Assembly: GCA_963971405.1 (NCBI GenBank)
Contig: OZ020487.1
Span: 22,181,371-22,245,370 of the forward strand
Length of the DNA stretch: 64,000 nt
Direction of reading: 5' to 3'
Source: Psococerastis gibbosa
Taxonomy: Eukaryota; Arthropoda; Insecta; Psocodea; Psocidae
The notes under the pieces were generated by a model. That model was not told where the DNA came from. It did no database searches and saw only the letters and a list, made by a program, of their open reading frames with translations. A program made the position numbers and the translations under genes. The stretch's first letter is position 1; every line of letters begins with the position of its first letter. This document shows, in pieces, positions 45,099 through 55,718 of the stretch.

Positions 45099-45346
45099 AC
45101 TGAGCGAGTTATTAAAATATTGGTTCATTAATGTTGTAGAAGACTACTTTATGCATCATATAATAGAGTATTATTAATTTTTGGGCTTTTAGTTTTTTTA
45201 TGGTATCTATTTTACGTGAAATTTTAGCCGACAATCATTCTTATGGAAAAGCTACGGTACTCAAAATTAAAAATACCCTATTATATGATGCAATGAAGTC
45301 GTCTTCCACAACTTTAACGAGCCAAATCTTCAATATTTTTCTCTTA
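45099..45346. mobile_element. family I foldback repeat copy 1
   Basis: Left arm GTTGTAGAAGACTACTTTAT, GCATCATATAATAG.GTATT; right arm AATACCCTATTATATGATGC, GAAGTCGTCTTCCACAAC. The second copy is at 57552-57806. Arms are about 75 bp. Confidence 0.75.
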
Positions 45347-45349
45347 AAC

Positions 45350-46438
45350 AATTTCGAAATAAATAGTCATCTAAACCCCTTTTCATTGGTAAAACCTACA
45401 GGTAAAATATGTATAGGTAAAATAGATAGTCATTGTACACATACAGTAATTTATGTTATTGACATTCGAGAATTGACGTCCGTGTTGCTGCCACATGCAT
45501 CATAAAATTATTTAGTTGTTTAATATGTTTTCTCTTACTCTTTCTTTCTCGTTTGCATTGAAAAAAAGTTTCATATTTTATGTAATATTTATTAAAAATG
45601 GTATAGATGTAGATTAAAATTGGCAATACCTGTACACATAAAACATGCCAGAACCATGACTTATTTGATTTTTTTCTTCTTCTTCTCCTTCGGCCGGTAC
45701 TCCCCTGCGCCGAAGGAATATATTTATAAATGTAAACAATTATACCCTTGTAATACAAAAAAACCTGTGTCGGGGGCTTGCACAGTAAACGCTATAGATT
45801 AATTATCATAATCACTGACAAGTGCATTAGCCACCAAAGCATATTTTGTGTGTTTGACTTGAAAACTACGAAAGTGTGTCAATGTAAATTGTCAAAGTTT
45901 AGAAAGTGACTTCGAAACTAACGTCTACAGAGTGAAATTTAAACAGAATTGCATATTTAATTTTATTGCTTGTTAGGCTACAAGAATTTTTCCAATGTAG
46001 TTTTTTCATCGTTAACTGATTGAAATTGAATTTCCATGCAATTAACGAAATTGGGAGCAATCTGAGCCCAGAACTTAGCCCTATTATTAAATACCTATTT
46101 AAATAGAAACGAACAGATTCGTTTTCCATTCGCTTATTTGGTTAAATCGGAGGTAATCGAATTTCGTAAAAGAAAAATCGCCTTACGGAAAATCAATTCA
46201 GGGAGTTGTGTTTTCGGTGAAGAAAACAACATCAAAGAAAAGGTTTTATAATCGAGTTTACGCCAGGTGTCCCCTACAGTTTCCGCTCCTTATTGATTTT
46301 TAGTTGTTTTGCTGTTTTTTTTTATATATAAAATAATATGTAGCTTACAACATGTTCCAATGTAGACGCGATAAGGATTATAAGGGTAAGTTCATTCCGA
46401 AAATATACAACTTTTTACAGATTTTTAATTCTTGAAGC
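45350..46438. other. no gene seen
   Basis: AT-rich, with a TTC/CTT patch at 45670-45690. Confidence 0.4.
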
Positions 46439-46444
46439 AGACTA

Positions 46445-46680
46445 GGTTAAATTACATTTTTGGGTGGCATGATGTCTTCTTCATTCTTAAAAACCTCTTC
46501 TAGCAAAGATTGGCAATTATCATAGCTGGCAATGTGGACCTTGGAGACTGCTGTTTTGAAAAGGGAAGCCGTGCTTCTGCCAAACCATTGACGCAGGTTT
46601 TTCAACCAGGATGTTCTTCTTTTGTCCTTCTTCCTTCCCTTGGATTATAACACGCAGAAGGCGTTTTTCGTTCTTTATCA
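46445..46680 (-). mobile_element. LINE ORF2 C-terminal tail
   Basis: The minus strand reads RRTSWLKNLRQWFG, LFKTAVSKVHIASYDNC and LLEEVFKNEEDIM, stop near 46448, with an upstream LLRVIIQGK in another frame. It is the same C-terminal segment as at 34650-34925, but with a different end after KVHIA. One frameshift near 46625. Confidence 0.75.
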
Positions 46681-46689
46681 CATATTAGT

Positions 46690-47635
46690 ACCTATGTTAG
46701 TTTCCGGGGAATTTTTTAATTTTTCTCGCTTAGATTTAGACAAATTATTTATAATTCTTAGTTAGAAAAAATTAAGAAAGTCGTTCAAAAAAATTCCGAG
46801 AATTAATTAATTGTTTAAACCATTTTAAAGTTTTTTTGGGACAATTACCAACATGTGCTTACAAACTAAATAATCGAAGCGTTAAAAGCTTTTACTATTG
46901 TCTCCTGACATCTCGGGGCTAACTCAGTTTAAAATAATCTTATTCCCAGTCATTGCGAAAAAAAATTACTTGGTAAAGTTTTAGTTTTACTAAGGAGACT
47001 ATTATGCATATTATTCCCAGTGTTAAGTTATTCTGTAAACGTCATGGCAGTGCGACGTTTATGTCTGTTTACATGAATGCTGGTGTATTATTTATCTAGC
47101 CACAACAAGCCAAAATATTTTACCAACTGGTTATTCTGGGTATATCTGTGACAGCAATAAGAACCCGCTGTTTTTTGCACTACATACTGCTGACTACATT
47201 GACTGAGTTATAATGTCAAAGGTCGGACATAAAGTATATAATTTATTCTCTGCCAGTCAAAGGGGTGACATTCTATGGTTTTGGATGCTTGGCTGTAAAA
47301 CAAATGAGAGCTTCACCTGCATGTGTTTTGCCTCTGGTTTTATTAAAACAATGACTGAAAATGTCAGCACTTAAACGGAATAATAACAACGCGACCCACG
47401 ATGATGTGACCTCAACACACGTTACGCTGCAGGAAACAGTTAAAAATGAGTCTGTATTGTATAATCAACTTATATGTACATTGTTGGGCAATGCAAGCAG
47501 TCAGATCTTAGTAAGATTATCTATTGTACTGTACTTAATTTAAAGATTATTTATATTTTGTTATTAATAATGGTCGAACATAATTATATAATTGGATTAT
47601 ATTACATTATATTTATTATATTACTCGTTTAATGA
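46690..47635. other. no gene seen
   Basis: AT-rich non-coding sequence. Confidence 0.4.
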
Positions 47636-47639
47636 TTTA

Positions 47640-47700
47640 TGAAATTGCCATGATGATCGCCAATCTTCGATGGAAGAGGCATTAGAAGAAGAAGATGAAG
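47640..47700 (+). mobile_element. LINE 3' end fragment
   Basis: Reads EIAMMIANLRWKRH then stop, followed by an AGAAGAAG-type tail. This is the last codons and 3' microsatellite tail of the same LINE family as at 34650-34925. Extremely 5'-truncated. Confidence 0.6.
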
Positions 47701-47704
47701 AATG

Positions 47705-48745
47705 TTACATTATATTATTCTTAGATGGTATTTCTAACAAACAAGGCTGCGTTTTTAACACTCCAGTGTTAAAAGTGTTAAAAGTGTTAACAACACACAC
47801 TTTGGCAATTAGGATTACCTTATTCTTATGTTAAAAATGCATACAAAACTACTTTGAATAGCACCTTCCATTATAAGATTATCTTGTTCGCATTTTTAGC
47901 TCCCGGTTAAGATTTAAATTAATCGCCGTAGTAGGCTCACAGGCGTTTTTCCTGTCGAGATTAACTCGAAAGAGGTCTAGGGTTATTGTATTGGATTCAA
48001 TTACAATATTTAATGTTTAAAAGTACCTACCAAATAACTTATAAATGATAAGCACTGAAGCTGTATATAAAACTAAATATTTGGTAGCACATCTTTGAGA
48101 AGTTTCGGGCCTTAATAAGTAAGCGCACTAAGAAAGGAAGGTTCCCACGATAGTTTGAAAAGTTTCGGTAAGGAATGCATGGCCATGAATTGGAACAGGG
48201 CTGTGCCATCCATTCAAAGGGGTGGAGTCTCAATTTGAAAGTATAAGTAATGCCGATAACGTTATAACTGATTCATTTTAAGTTAAATTTGATGCTCAAG
48301 ATTTTCGCTGCAGTCAAAATAATTAATTCATATTCGGAAAAATCAATGCATCTAATACCTGGGAAAGCCGGCTTTACTCAACCCAAATTGAATCTATTTT
48401 GAGGGAATATGAACGATTGATCTATGCATTGATGCCTGGCCTTATGTGAGAATATGGGTGAAGCTATCTTAGAGGATAAAGCGAGGGGGGGGGGCAGATA
48501 GCAGGTGAAACGCGGCAAGTTGAGGCGGTGTGTCAATCGGGGGCGGGGAGGCCACCCTTCACGTTTCCCTTACCTCTTGGAATTTTCACATACTTTAACC
48601 TATCGAATTGACTTTATCAGCCCAAAGCCGCGAACCTGAATTTCCGAAACAGGTTTAGCTCGATAATTCTGTGCCCTATTTCGTACAACAGTAGGCCACA
48701 GTAGGGCTATTCGTTCATGTCAAACCTTACCAACTGAATATAGAT
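47705..48745. other. no gene seen
   Basis: Contains a short direct repeat (AGTGTTAAA three times at 47765-47790) and a G run near 48486. No gene recognised. Confidence 0.4.
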
Positions 48746-48750
48746 CTTTT

Positions 48751-49640
48751 TGCTTCTCATTTTTTACACGTAGTATAAGGAATGCTTTCTGATGAAGGTC
48801 GAAATATTAGATTTCGGGATTTCAGTGGATTTACACGTTTTGAGGGTCTCAGGAACCCAAAAAATTGGGTTTTACGCAATGTCTGTCGGTCTGTCTGTCT
48901 GTCTGTTCATCTATTTGTGGGCAAACTACTCAGTAGGTTTGAATGAAATTTGGCATGTTGGTTCACAAAATCCTACCTTGAAGTTTTTTTTATATTTTGG
49001 ACTAACTCAAATTTACCCTCCAAAACACAAAAAAGAAAAACGAAATAAGAGGATTTTGAAAAAACTGGGCTTGGCGGGATTCGAACCCATGATCTACGCC
49101 TAACCGGGGCGTCGTCTTAACCGCTGAACCACAAGCCCCGACAAGACCAGTAATCTCCAAATCCTCTACTTATGCTCTAAGTGACATGATTCGTGTTGCT
49201 AGACAGGTTAGCACAACTACACAACTATCTAACCGAACAGGTCTGTGAGCTTACGTAATTGCATAAAGGCAATGCTTTATTCAATACATTGCAGTATTAT
49301 ATGGTATACTTGTATATAACACTGACATCAAATTAACTTTGGTTGAAGAGGTTATTAGGAAATTAGAGGATATGCAAAAAACTGGGCTTGGCGGGATTCG
49401 AACCCACGATCTATGTCCAACCGAGACGTTGTCTTAACCACTGGACCACAAGTCCAGATTTAATCTAAAAAAATAATAATATCTCAAAAGCGGCTCCAAC
49501 TATTTTTTTTAATTCACATATTTTATTGTAGTTGTTATTAATGTCAACAAAACCCAATATTGGTCACTTGTCCCTTTATAGTTTGGTTCTGGGGACAAAA
49601 AAAAGACTCATTTTTTATTACAAAAAATAACTAAAAAATA
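48751..49640 (+). mobile_element. family A repeat, diverged copy split by SINEs
   Basis: TACACGTAGTATAAGGAATG, GGATTTACACGTTTTGAG, GCAATGTCTGTCGG with a short CTGT run, then TTTTGGACTAACTCAA. After the SINE block at 49045-49460 it resumes with GCGGCTCCAACTATTTTTTT and TTAATGTCAACAAAA. The right terminus is not clear. Confidence 0.75.
49045..49460 (-). mobile_element. two tRNA-derived SINE copies in tandem
   Basis: Minus strand. Heads at 49143-49070 and 49457-49382 fold as tRNA cloverleaves: acceptor GGGCTTG/CAAGCCC in the first; A box TGGTTCAGCGGTTAAGAC; B box GGTTCGAATCCC; anticodon arm ACGCC-loop-GGCGT. The loop positions give GGT as anticodon, but the base before it is C, not the near-invariant U33, in both. 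The body between heads contains AACCTCTTCAACCAAAGTTA on the minus strand, repeated at 60430-60530. I therefore call SINEs rather than working tRNA genes. Confidence 0.75.
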
Positions 49641-49644
49641 AGAA

Positions 49645-50150
49645 GCTTATCTAAGCCAGATTTTTATTTATTTAAAAGTACTGTGTTGTTCAGTAGGAAA
49701 AATTCCCAAAAGACTGCATGGAAATTTATTTCGCGGATTGTGATATATGCCTTCCGTTACAGTCCAGCATTGTTTTCTCATTATTTTTGTTATATCACTG
49801 AAAAATAGTCAACAGCGTTAGAGGATTTTGGATTTCAACAAAACTCCATGGGGCTTGAAATTTTTGAAGAGGAAGGAAGAAAATCTCCTACTACGAACCG
49901 GAAACTTGCAAATGGGTTTGAAATTAGGTTTGATTGAGCGAGTGGATCAATATCCTCCTGCGAGGCTTCACATTCCCTCATCTTCATCCTTTTGCGATAG
50001 ACAGCGTCAGTGCTGAAAATATGAATTTCATTATTTAAATTATTTCCATCGTTCAAACTCGTCCATTGTGAAAATGCAGCAGCAGCAGCAGCCCAATCAT
50101 GGATGTAAAAATGAATAGACAATTTCATTAAATTATTTTATCACTTATGC
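49645..50150. other. no gene seen
   Basis: Frames of about 60 and 97 codons on opposite strands at 49828-50128 have no recognised motif. A GCA run lies at 50074-50091. Confidence 0.35.
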
Positions 50151-50152
50151 AG

Positions 50153-50936
50153 CTGACTCTTTTATTATAAAATTAATGAGGGGTAGGGTGCGACATAAAT
50201 CGCATGGTCATAAATTACGCCTGACAATTTTGTTTCAACTACAAAATACTATTGTATAATAATGAAGTAGTCAGTAGTCCTGCATTAGACATATTTTTAG
50301 GAACTTTTAGGTCACCGCCATTTAATAATTCATTCCATGCGATATTTCTTTTTCTTTTGTAGCGATGGTGGGACTGGGCCTTGGTAGGAACATAACTGCT
50401 GACTCTTTTATTATAAAATTAATGAGAGGTAGAAATCCAACGTACTGTGCGACATAAATCGCATGATCATAAATTACGCCTGACAATTTTGTTTCAACTA
50501 CAAAATACTATTGTATAATAATGAAGTAGTCAGTAGTCCTGCATTAGACATATTTTTAGGAACTTTCAGGTCACCACCATTTAATAATTCATTCCATGCG
50601 ATAATTCTTTTTCTTTTGTAGCGATGGTGGGACTGGGCCTTGGTAAGAACATAACTGCTGACTCTTTTATTATAAAATTAATGAGAGGTAGAAATCCAAC
50701 GTACTGTGCGACATAAATCGCATGATCATAAATTACGCCTGACAATTTTGTTTCAACTGCAATATATGATATTGTATAATAATGAAGTACCGTAGTCAGT
50801 ATTGTCTTGCATTAGACATATTGTTAGGAACCTTTAGGTCACCGCCATTTAATAATGCATTCCATGCAATATTCCTTTTTCTTTTGAAGCGATGGCGGGT
50901 CTGGGCCTTGGTAGGGCGGTAGGTACATAACTCTTC
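50153..50936. repeat. three-copy tandem repeat (246-279 bp units)
   Basis: Units start CTGACTCTTTTATTATAAAA at 50153, 50399 and 50658. Each has CGACATAAATCGCATG.TCAT, ATTACGCCTGACAATTTTGT, GTAGTCAGTA, CATTAGACATATT, TAGGTCACC.CCATTTAATA and GCGATGG.GGGACTGGGCCTT. Copies 2 and 3 share an insertion (AGAAATCCAACGTACTGT) that copy 1 lacks. The array ends next to the LINE fragment at 50945. Confidence 0.92.
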
Positions 50937-50944
50937 TTCTTAGT

Positions 50945-51530
50945 ACAGGGCTTCCAGCTCAGGTGATGCCGACTGCCTGATGTCTCAGAAATGCCCTTGA
51001 CGCTAGTGCCCACATGCTCCGTGTGCACAAGATCTTTTGATGTCCGCCCTCCTTGTGTCCAACCTGATCCCGTAGTTTGTCCCGTAGTGTGCATGGGGCC
51101 GAGCACTGCAGGAGTATGTGATGCTCCAGTGTTTCATTAGCTGGACAACATACACGGCATCCTGGAGATTTGATTAGATGGGAACGGTGCAAGTATTCAT
51201 TGTTAGTAATGTGGCCTGTTCTTGCTCTAGCAGCAAAGGATGTAACGCTTCTGCTTATCCCGCGATACTGTACTGCTGAAGCCGGCTTAGGTTGTATTGC
51301 GTACAGGACCTGTGGAGGAAACCCTCCATCTCTGTATCCATTCTTGAAGCAGGACTCTGTCAGCAGCATCCTTGCAGTGTGTTAATGAAAACTGGGGTTC
51401 TTGAATTGGTGCCATTTTTGCCGCGTCTTTTGCAATGCTATCAGCTATTTCATTTCCAGAGACACCGCAGTGAGCAGGGATCCATTGCATCGTTTTCTTA
51501 TTTTGTTTGCTTATTAAATTTTTCATTAGT
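50945..51530 (-). mobile_element. LINE RNase H and C-terminal fragment
   Basis: The minus strand reads MQWIPAHCGVSGNEIADSIA (RNase H, catalytic region with the conserved IPAHCGxxGNExAD), a long segment with GFPPQVLYAIQPKPASAVQY, ARARTGHITNNEYLHR, and CRVCCPANETLEHHILLQC. This is the order of a Jockey/R1-like ORF2 end. One frameshift near 51300 separates the two frames. The 3' side of the element faces the tandem array at 50153-50936. Confidence 0.88.
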
Positions 51531-51534
51531 TCTC

Positions 51535-52008
51535 TGGTTTCTTCCGTACGAAAGTGATAGGGTCCTGGAAATGCACGTGAAAAAATGCAAATCTACTACG
51601 ACAGCATGCATTTTTGCGGGTTAAAAATTAAAAGAAGACAATTTTAGAAATCAGAATGCAAAGCACTACTCTAAAATTATTCTGTTTACATTTTTAACCC
51701 GATGTTAAGCTAATATTGAACGGCATGGACGCATGGTAGGCCCGCAGAATTCACTATTTTCCTTAGGCCACTCCCGGAAATGGTACGCCATTTTGTTGTC
51801 TATTTTTTAATTGTTTACATTAATTGGTACTGAATGACGTAACCGGTTTGATACGGTGCCTTGTATGTACTCTCGGTAGGAATGTACCATGGGGGGAAAT
51901 GGGGGGCCATGTGGGTGCAAACCACTTCCCGCACTAGTAGATAGAATGCATATTTTGGAATAAGCTGGATAGAACGAGCCTCAGATATCCCGTTTCTGGG
52001 TAGGGCAT
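51535..52008. other. no gene seen; small inverted repeat
   Basis: GCGGGTTAAAAAT (51616) and ATTTTTAACCCG (51690) form a short inverted repeat about 90 bp across. Nothing else recognised. Confidence 0.4.
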
Positions 52009-52009
52009 T

Positions 52010-52160
52010 GTTTGAATCCGTTCAGTATTGAGTATTGAGTGTTTATTAAATTAAAAAGCATAATTAGTACAATCACTGAATACCAAAAGGGGCACACTAC
52101 GTGCACCCATGTGAAGGGGGCGTGGCCTTTATGGCCGTTAAAAGTACCACAATAAATACT
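52010..52160 (-). mobile_element. possible retroposon 3' end
   Basis: On the minus strand, AATAAACACTCAATACTCAA follows a GC-richer block (CCACGCCCCCTTCACATGGG). A short tandem tail after AATAAA suggests a non-LTR 3' end. No coding sequence recognised. Confidence 0.3.
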
Positions 52161-52611
52161 ATTTACTGATAAAAATAATTATTATCAGGAGGATCACCAG
52201 GGTTTTTGCTTCATAACCTACCAGTATAATCAAAATAACTAAATAATAGCTAGATGGAACAAGCATATTCGAGCACAATAATCTCATTTAAAAGGGAAAA
52301 ATAAAACCACGAAAAGCATGGTATAGCAATAATGATTGGGCTACCCCAAATTGTTGTTCATGAAATAATCCGTGTCCGCGTTATTGGCATTGGCTGTTAC
52401 ATCCCCCCCCCCTCCCTGAAAATCAGTTTCAAATTTCCCTTTAATGAGAACCTTTGCCCTAACTTGTATCGAATTACACAAATAATATTCTTCATATAAT
52501 GTTCGTTAAATTAAGGTACCTAACTACACAAGCTTCTCTCAATGGCTCTTCCCTATGCCTACCATGTCCCCGTGTATCATGCATCATATTTTTTATCTTT
52601 TAAAATTGGTT

Positions 52612-52815
52612 TTTGTTCTATTACTACGCCAACCTAGCGGAGTTAAGGCTATAAATCCCTCTCTTACACTCAACTAGGAAGGCCCGGGACCACCTGCTTT
52701 ACATGCCCTCCAAAGCATGGCCAGAAAATGTAGAAAGTGGGGACTCGAACCAACAACCTTTTGGATGGAAGTAGGAGTCTGTACCACTACTCGAAATCTG
52801 ACTATTTTCATCACT
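52612..52815 (-). mobile_element. tRNA-derived SINE, full copy
   Basis: Reverse complement: GAGTAGTGGTACAGACTCC (A-box region), GGTTGTTGGTTCGAGTCCCC (B box), TTTTCTGGCCATGCTTTGGA, GGGCATGTAAAGCAGG, CTTCCTAGTTGAGTGTAAGA, GCTAGGTTGGCGTAGTAATA and an A-rich end. Closest to a consensus B box of all copies here. Confidence 0.87.
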
Positions 52816-53034
52816 AATTTATCATTTGCAAAGGAGATAGGTAGCACATCATAATCAGAAATCATAAGCAATAACAAGAAATTAAGAAGCAGATCTAGTC
52901 TTATGCAAACAGGTTAAGGTGATGAGTGGCTCTTATTATATAAGCACATCAAACCTCTTTCGTATAGGAAAATGTTCGTGCCCAATCAATCATAATGTAA
53001 ACTCAACAGTGACCAACCAATCAAAGAATGGGTA

Positions 53035-53255
53035 ATGGGTATAATGAATTAGCCCAAAATAGAAAAATCGTCCCAAGATATGGCTTTTATGAGCCTATAT
53101 GCCAAATTTCATCAAAATCCATGGAGTACCTTGTCCTCAAACAATCAGACAGAGCGACTGATCGACAGGCATTTCGTAAAAAACATATTTTTGTTTTGTT
53201 TCTAGGACCTACAAACTTAAAAATCAACTGAAATCTCAAAATTGATTATATCATG
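53035..53255 (-). mobile_element. family A repeat, diverged fragment
   Basis: The reverse complement contains TTGAGATTTCAGTTGATTTT, CTAGAAACAAAACAAAAATA, TACGAAATGCCTGTCGATC, TGATGAAATTTGGCATATAG and TTTTGGGCTAATTCA, the left third of family A with many changes. Confidence 0.65.
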
Positions 53256-53264
53256 CTCTCTTTA

Positions 53265-53659
53265 GGCGCCGATTCCACCGACCGGCTAGGGCTAAATACA
53301 AATACGGTGACGTGGTAGCAGACATTCAAGACTTTGGCGGGGTTTCCATCGACCTCGCATTGCAGAATGCAAATGACATTGACGGAAATGTTTGTTTTCC
53401 TCTATGCCATAGTTAAAATTGATCAATGATCATACAGTAAAATCACAAACAAACAAACTAAAATTAAAAAATGGCGTCATGGGATATGTTAAGTACAAAC
53501 ATTTTAATAGATTTCTATAAAAAGAAAAATTCAAATTTCCGTCAATGTCATTTGCATTCTGCAATGCGAGGTCGGTGGAAACCCCGCCAAAGTCTTGAAT
53601 GTCTGCTACCACGTCACCGTTTTTGTATTTAGCCCTAGCCGGTCGGTGGAATCCCCGCC
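53265..53659. mobile_element. long-arm Harbinger-like foldback MITE, copy 3
   Basis: 395 bp. Arms contain GATTCCACCGACCGGCTAGG, GGTGACGTGGTAGCAGACAT and CCTCGCATTGCAGAATGCAA and are about 140 bp. Flanks are TTA (53262-53264) and TTT (53660-53662). Cleanest arm pairing of the three copies. Confidence 0.88.
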
Positions 53660-53664
53660 TTTTG

Positions 53665-54570
53665 CTAACGTACATTATAAATAGGAAAGCAATAAATAGC
53701 CTATTGGAACTTTTCGACTTGTCTCACAGGACTCAATCAATAGACAACCTACAGACATGTGTAGGTCTGTCGCAAAGCCTATAGTATCTACCTTTTCCCC
53801 TTTACGGAACACATGAACAACTTTTCAGTTTGAAAAAACGGGAGAACCTGAGTCAGAGTACAAGTGTCAATGACGAAAAATAATCAGAAGTAATCAGTGC
53901 TGACACCGCTCGCGCTCCATTGTTGTTTTTGTTGTTCTTTGTACTTGATTTTCCATCAGTAAACAAATGGGGTGCTCTCCCCATCCTCTCAGCTGTGCCA
54001 TTTTTCACGCCAGCTTCTTCAAGTCATCATAAAATATTTTTTGACTTTTACAGATTACAAATGCTCAGATAGACTTTTTTATCAACGAGGCCGACGTCTT
54101 ATTTTTCTGAACCCGTTTTTTCTTTTCATAATAATTCGCAATTTTTTTCCTGTTTCAGCTGTAAATCCATTGTCATTCGCCACTTCTCCTACTTTGACAT
54201 GGGTCTAGCCGACTAGGTATAAAAGGTTTTTCTTTTGTTTCGGATTGGTACGAAATTTTGCTTTGTTTGACTGGATAAGTCCAGGGACTTTAAATTTAGT
54301 CCCATGAGGAATATTATATTGTTTGTAATTTCCTTCGTATCCGTATACTTGCCTACGACGCAGCATATAAAATGAGGGCCTTACATAATTTGAAAAGTTG
54401 CATATTAATATTTTTTAGTCTTTAAATATACAAAATAGAAGTATTGTACCAACCACGCTGGACGGTACATGCTGCTGGTAACTAAGAAGAGGCCTTGGAA
54501 AATCCTCATGTATAGCCTATTTCAAATTTAACTCGATAACTGCTATTTCACGCGATTCTGAACAAAGCTA
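53665..54570. other. no gene seen
   Basis: AT-rich non-coding sequence. Confidence 0.4.
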
Positions 54571-54587
54571 TTATCCCAGAAGCCGCC

Positions 54588-54831
54588 GGCCGCCATACCA
54601 AGTTGAATCCAGCGGACCAGAGCAGGTTCAAAGATGCAGAAAACTTGGTCGTATGCACAGTGCCGGTAAGGAAACATGGTAGGACTTGTCCTGGTCACCT
54701 CCGAACTAATCGTGTGACTTCACTCTGTTTCCCAAGTGGTTCGGAATCCACTCTAATCAGGAGGTCCACTGTCCTATGGGCCCACACCGTGGCCTGGGAC
54801 TGTGTCCAACCACAGTCCATACTACTACTAC
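54588..54831 (+). mobile_element. family D retroposon with 13-bp duplication
   Basis: Flanked by CCCAGAAGCCGCC on both sides (54575-54587 and 54832-54844). The body matches the 5' part of 57180-57535: ACCAAGTTGAATCC, AACTTGGTCGTATGCACAGT, GTCACCTCCGAACTAATCGT, CAAGTGGTTCGGAATCCACT. It ends in ACTACTACTAC. A target duplication of this length plus a simple tail points to LINE-driven retroposition. Confidence 0.85.
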
Positions 54832-54849
54832 CCCAGAAGCCGCCATCTC

Positions 54850-55420
54850 TCTCTTCCCCTTGCTGATATATATACTGTATATACAGGGTGCCCCAGACCA
54901 TCCGTCCACCTACTTTTCCTCGAAAACGAATGACGTCAGAGGTCTGAATGTTTTTATCTTAACAAAGTTGGGGTTGATGCATTTCTGGATATTAGCTCTG
55001 AATTTTTTGGGGACCTGGAAGGGGGGTTTTGTGGGTTTTGTGGGCGTCCGTATGCTATTTCTCGGAATAATCAAATGCAAATGTATGTCAAATTGCACAT
55101 GTGTATACACAGTATATAATTTTTTTTAAGGAAAAGCAATTGATGAATGTAAAATCTCCCATTCATCTCCCACTCTTAGGTAAATTGCCCTAATAACACT
55201 GAAGTATTCATTTTTGGATTGACAGATGATCAAAGAGCTTCCAACAAAAGAATAAAAAATTGGTTAACATTTTTGCACGCACATCCTTGTGCTGTAAAAT
55301 GCCGCTTAAGGCCCATCGTTTAGTAAGACTGTAGATAACATATTTTTCTTGGCAGAGCTACGCCTTACCCACAATTTTGTAAATTAGACTATGCAATATT
55401 ATGCAGTTGAAAGTAGCAAA
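54850..55420. other. no gene seen
   Basis: Contains TATATATACTGTATATACAG near 54866-54885, a palindromic AT stretch. No recognised content. Confidence 0.35.
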
Positions 55421-55424
55421 GAGA

Positions 55425-55655
55425 AAATCCCATGCTGACGAAGCAGTAGAATCCGGGATGACAGGCCGTGATCGTTCTGAAAGCGTACTTTCAACGTATC
55501 GTCAACATCTGCGGCCCACATCTTCAGTGGAACTTCGTAGACGATTGTATCTCGGAGGCTCAGCAGCAACTCAGAACTTCATTAAGACTAAGGCCTATCA
55601 TCCCAGATTCTACTGCTTCGTCACGTAACTCCGGCCGTTAAAGCCTTTGTAATTA
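55425..55655 (-). mobile_element. Penelope-like remnant with hammerhead-ribozyme-like core
   Basis: Two inverted copies of GACGAAGCAGTAGAATC.GGGATGA.AGGCC (55438- and 55627-) bracket the segment. The right end is CCGGCCGTTAAAGCCTTTGT, resembling Penelope-like terminal repeats. On the minus strand at 55529-55493, CTGAAGA is followed by a weak GTGGGC/GTTGAC stem with loop CGCAGAT, then GATACGTT. This matches the hammerhead core CUGANGA...GAAAC with one core base changed. Penelope-like elements are known to carry hammerhead motifs in their terminal repeats. Function here is presumably lost. Confidence 0.45.
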
Positions 55656-55718
55656 AAATCACATTCTGTCAGAAAAAGGTACCAACTATTACAAAATTGT
55701 GAATATGCTAAGTGCCTT

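Noticed and set aside
49070..49457. Functional tRNA-Thr genes
   Set aside because: Both have C at position 33, weak T- or D-stem pairs, and share a SINE body, so they are better explained as SINE heads.
50153..50936. Gene duplication or CRISPR-like array
   Set aside because: Three long contiguous units with no spacers and no conserved frame; a tandem repeat.
51170..51624. Plus-strand ORFs over the RNase H region
   Set aside because: Antisense shadows of the minus-strand LINE fragment, which carries the recognisable motifs.
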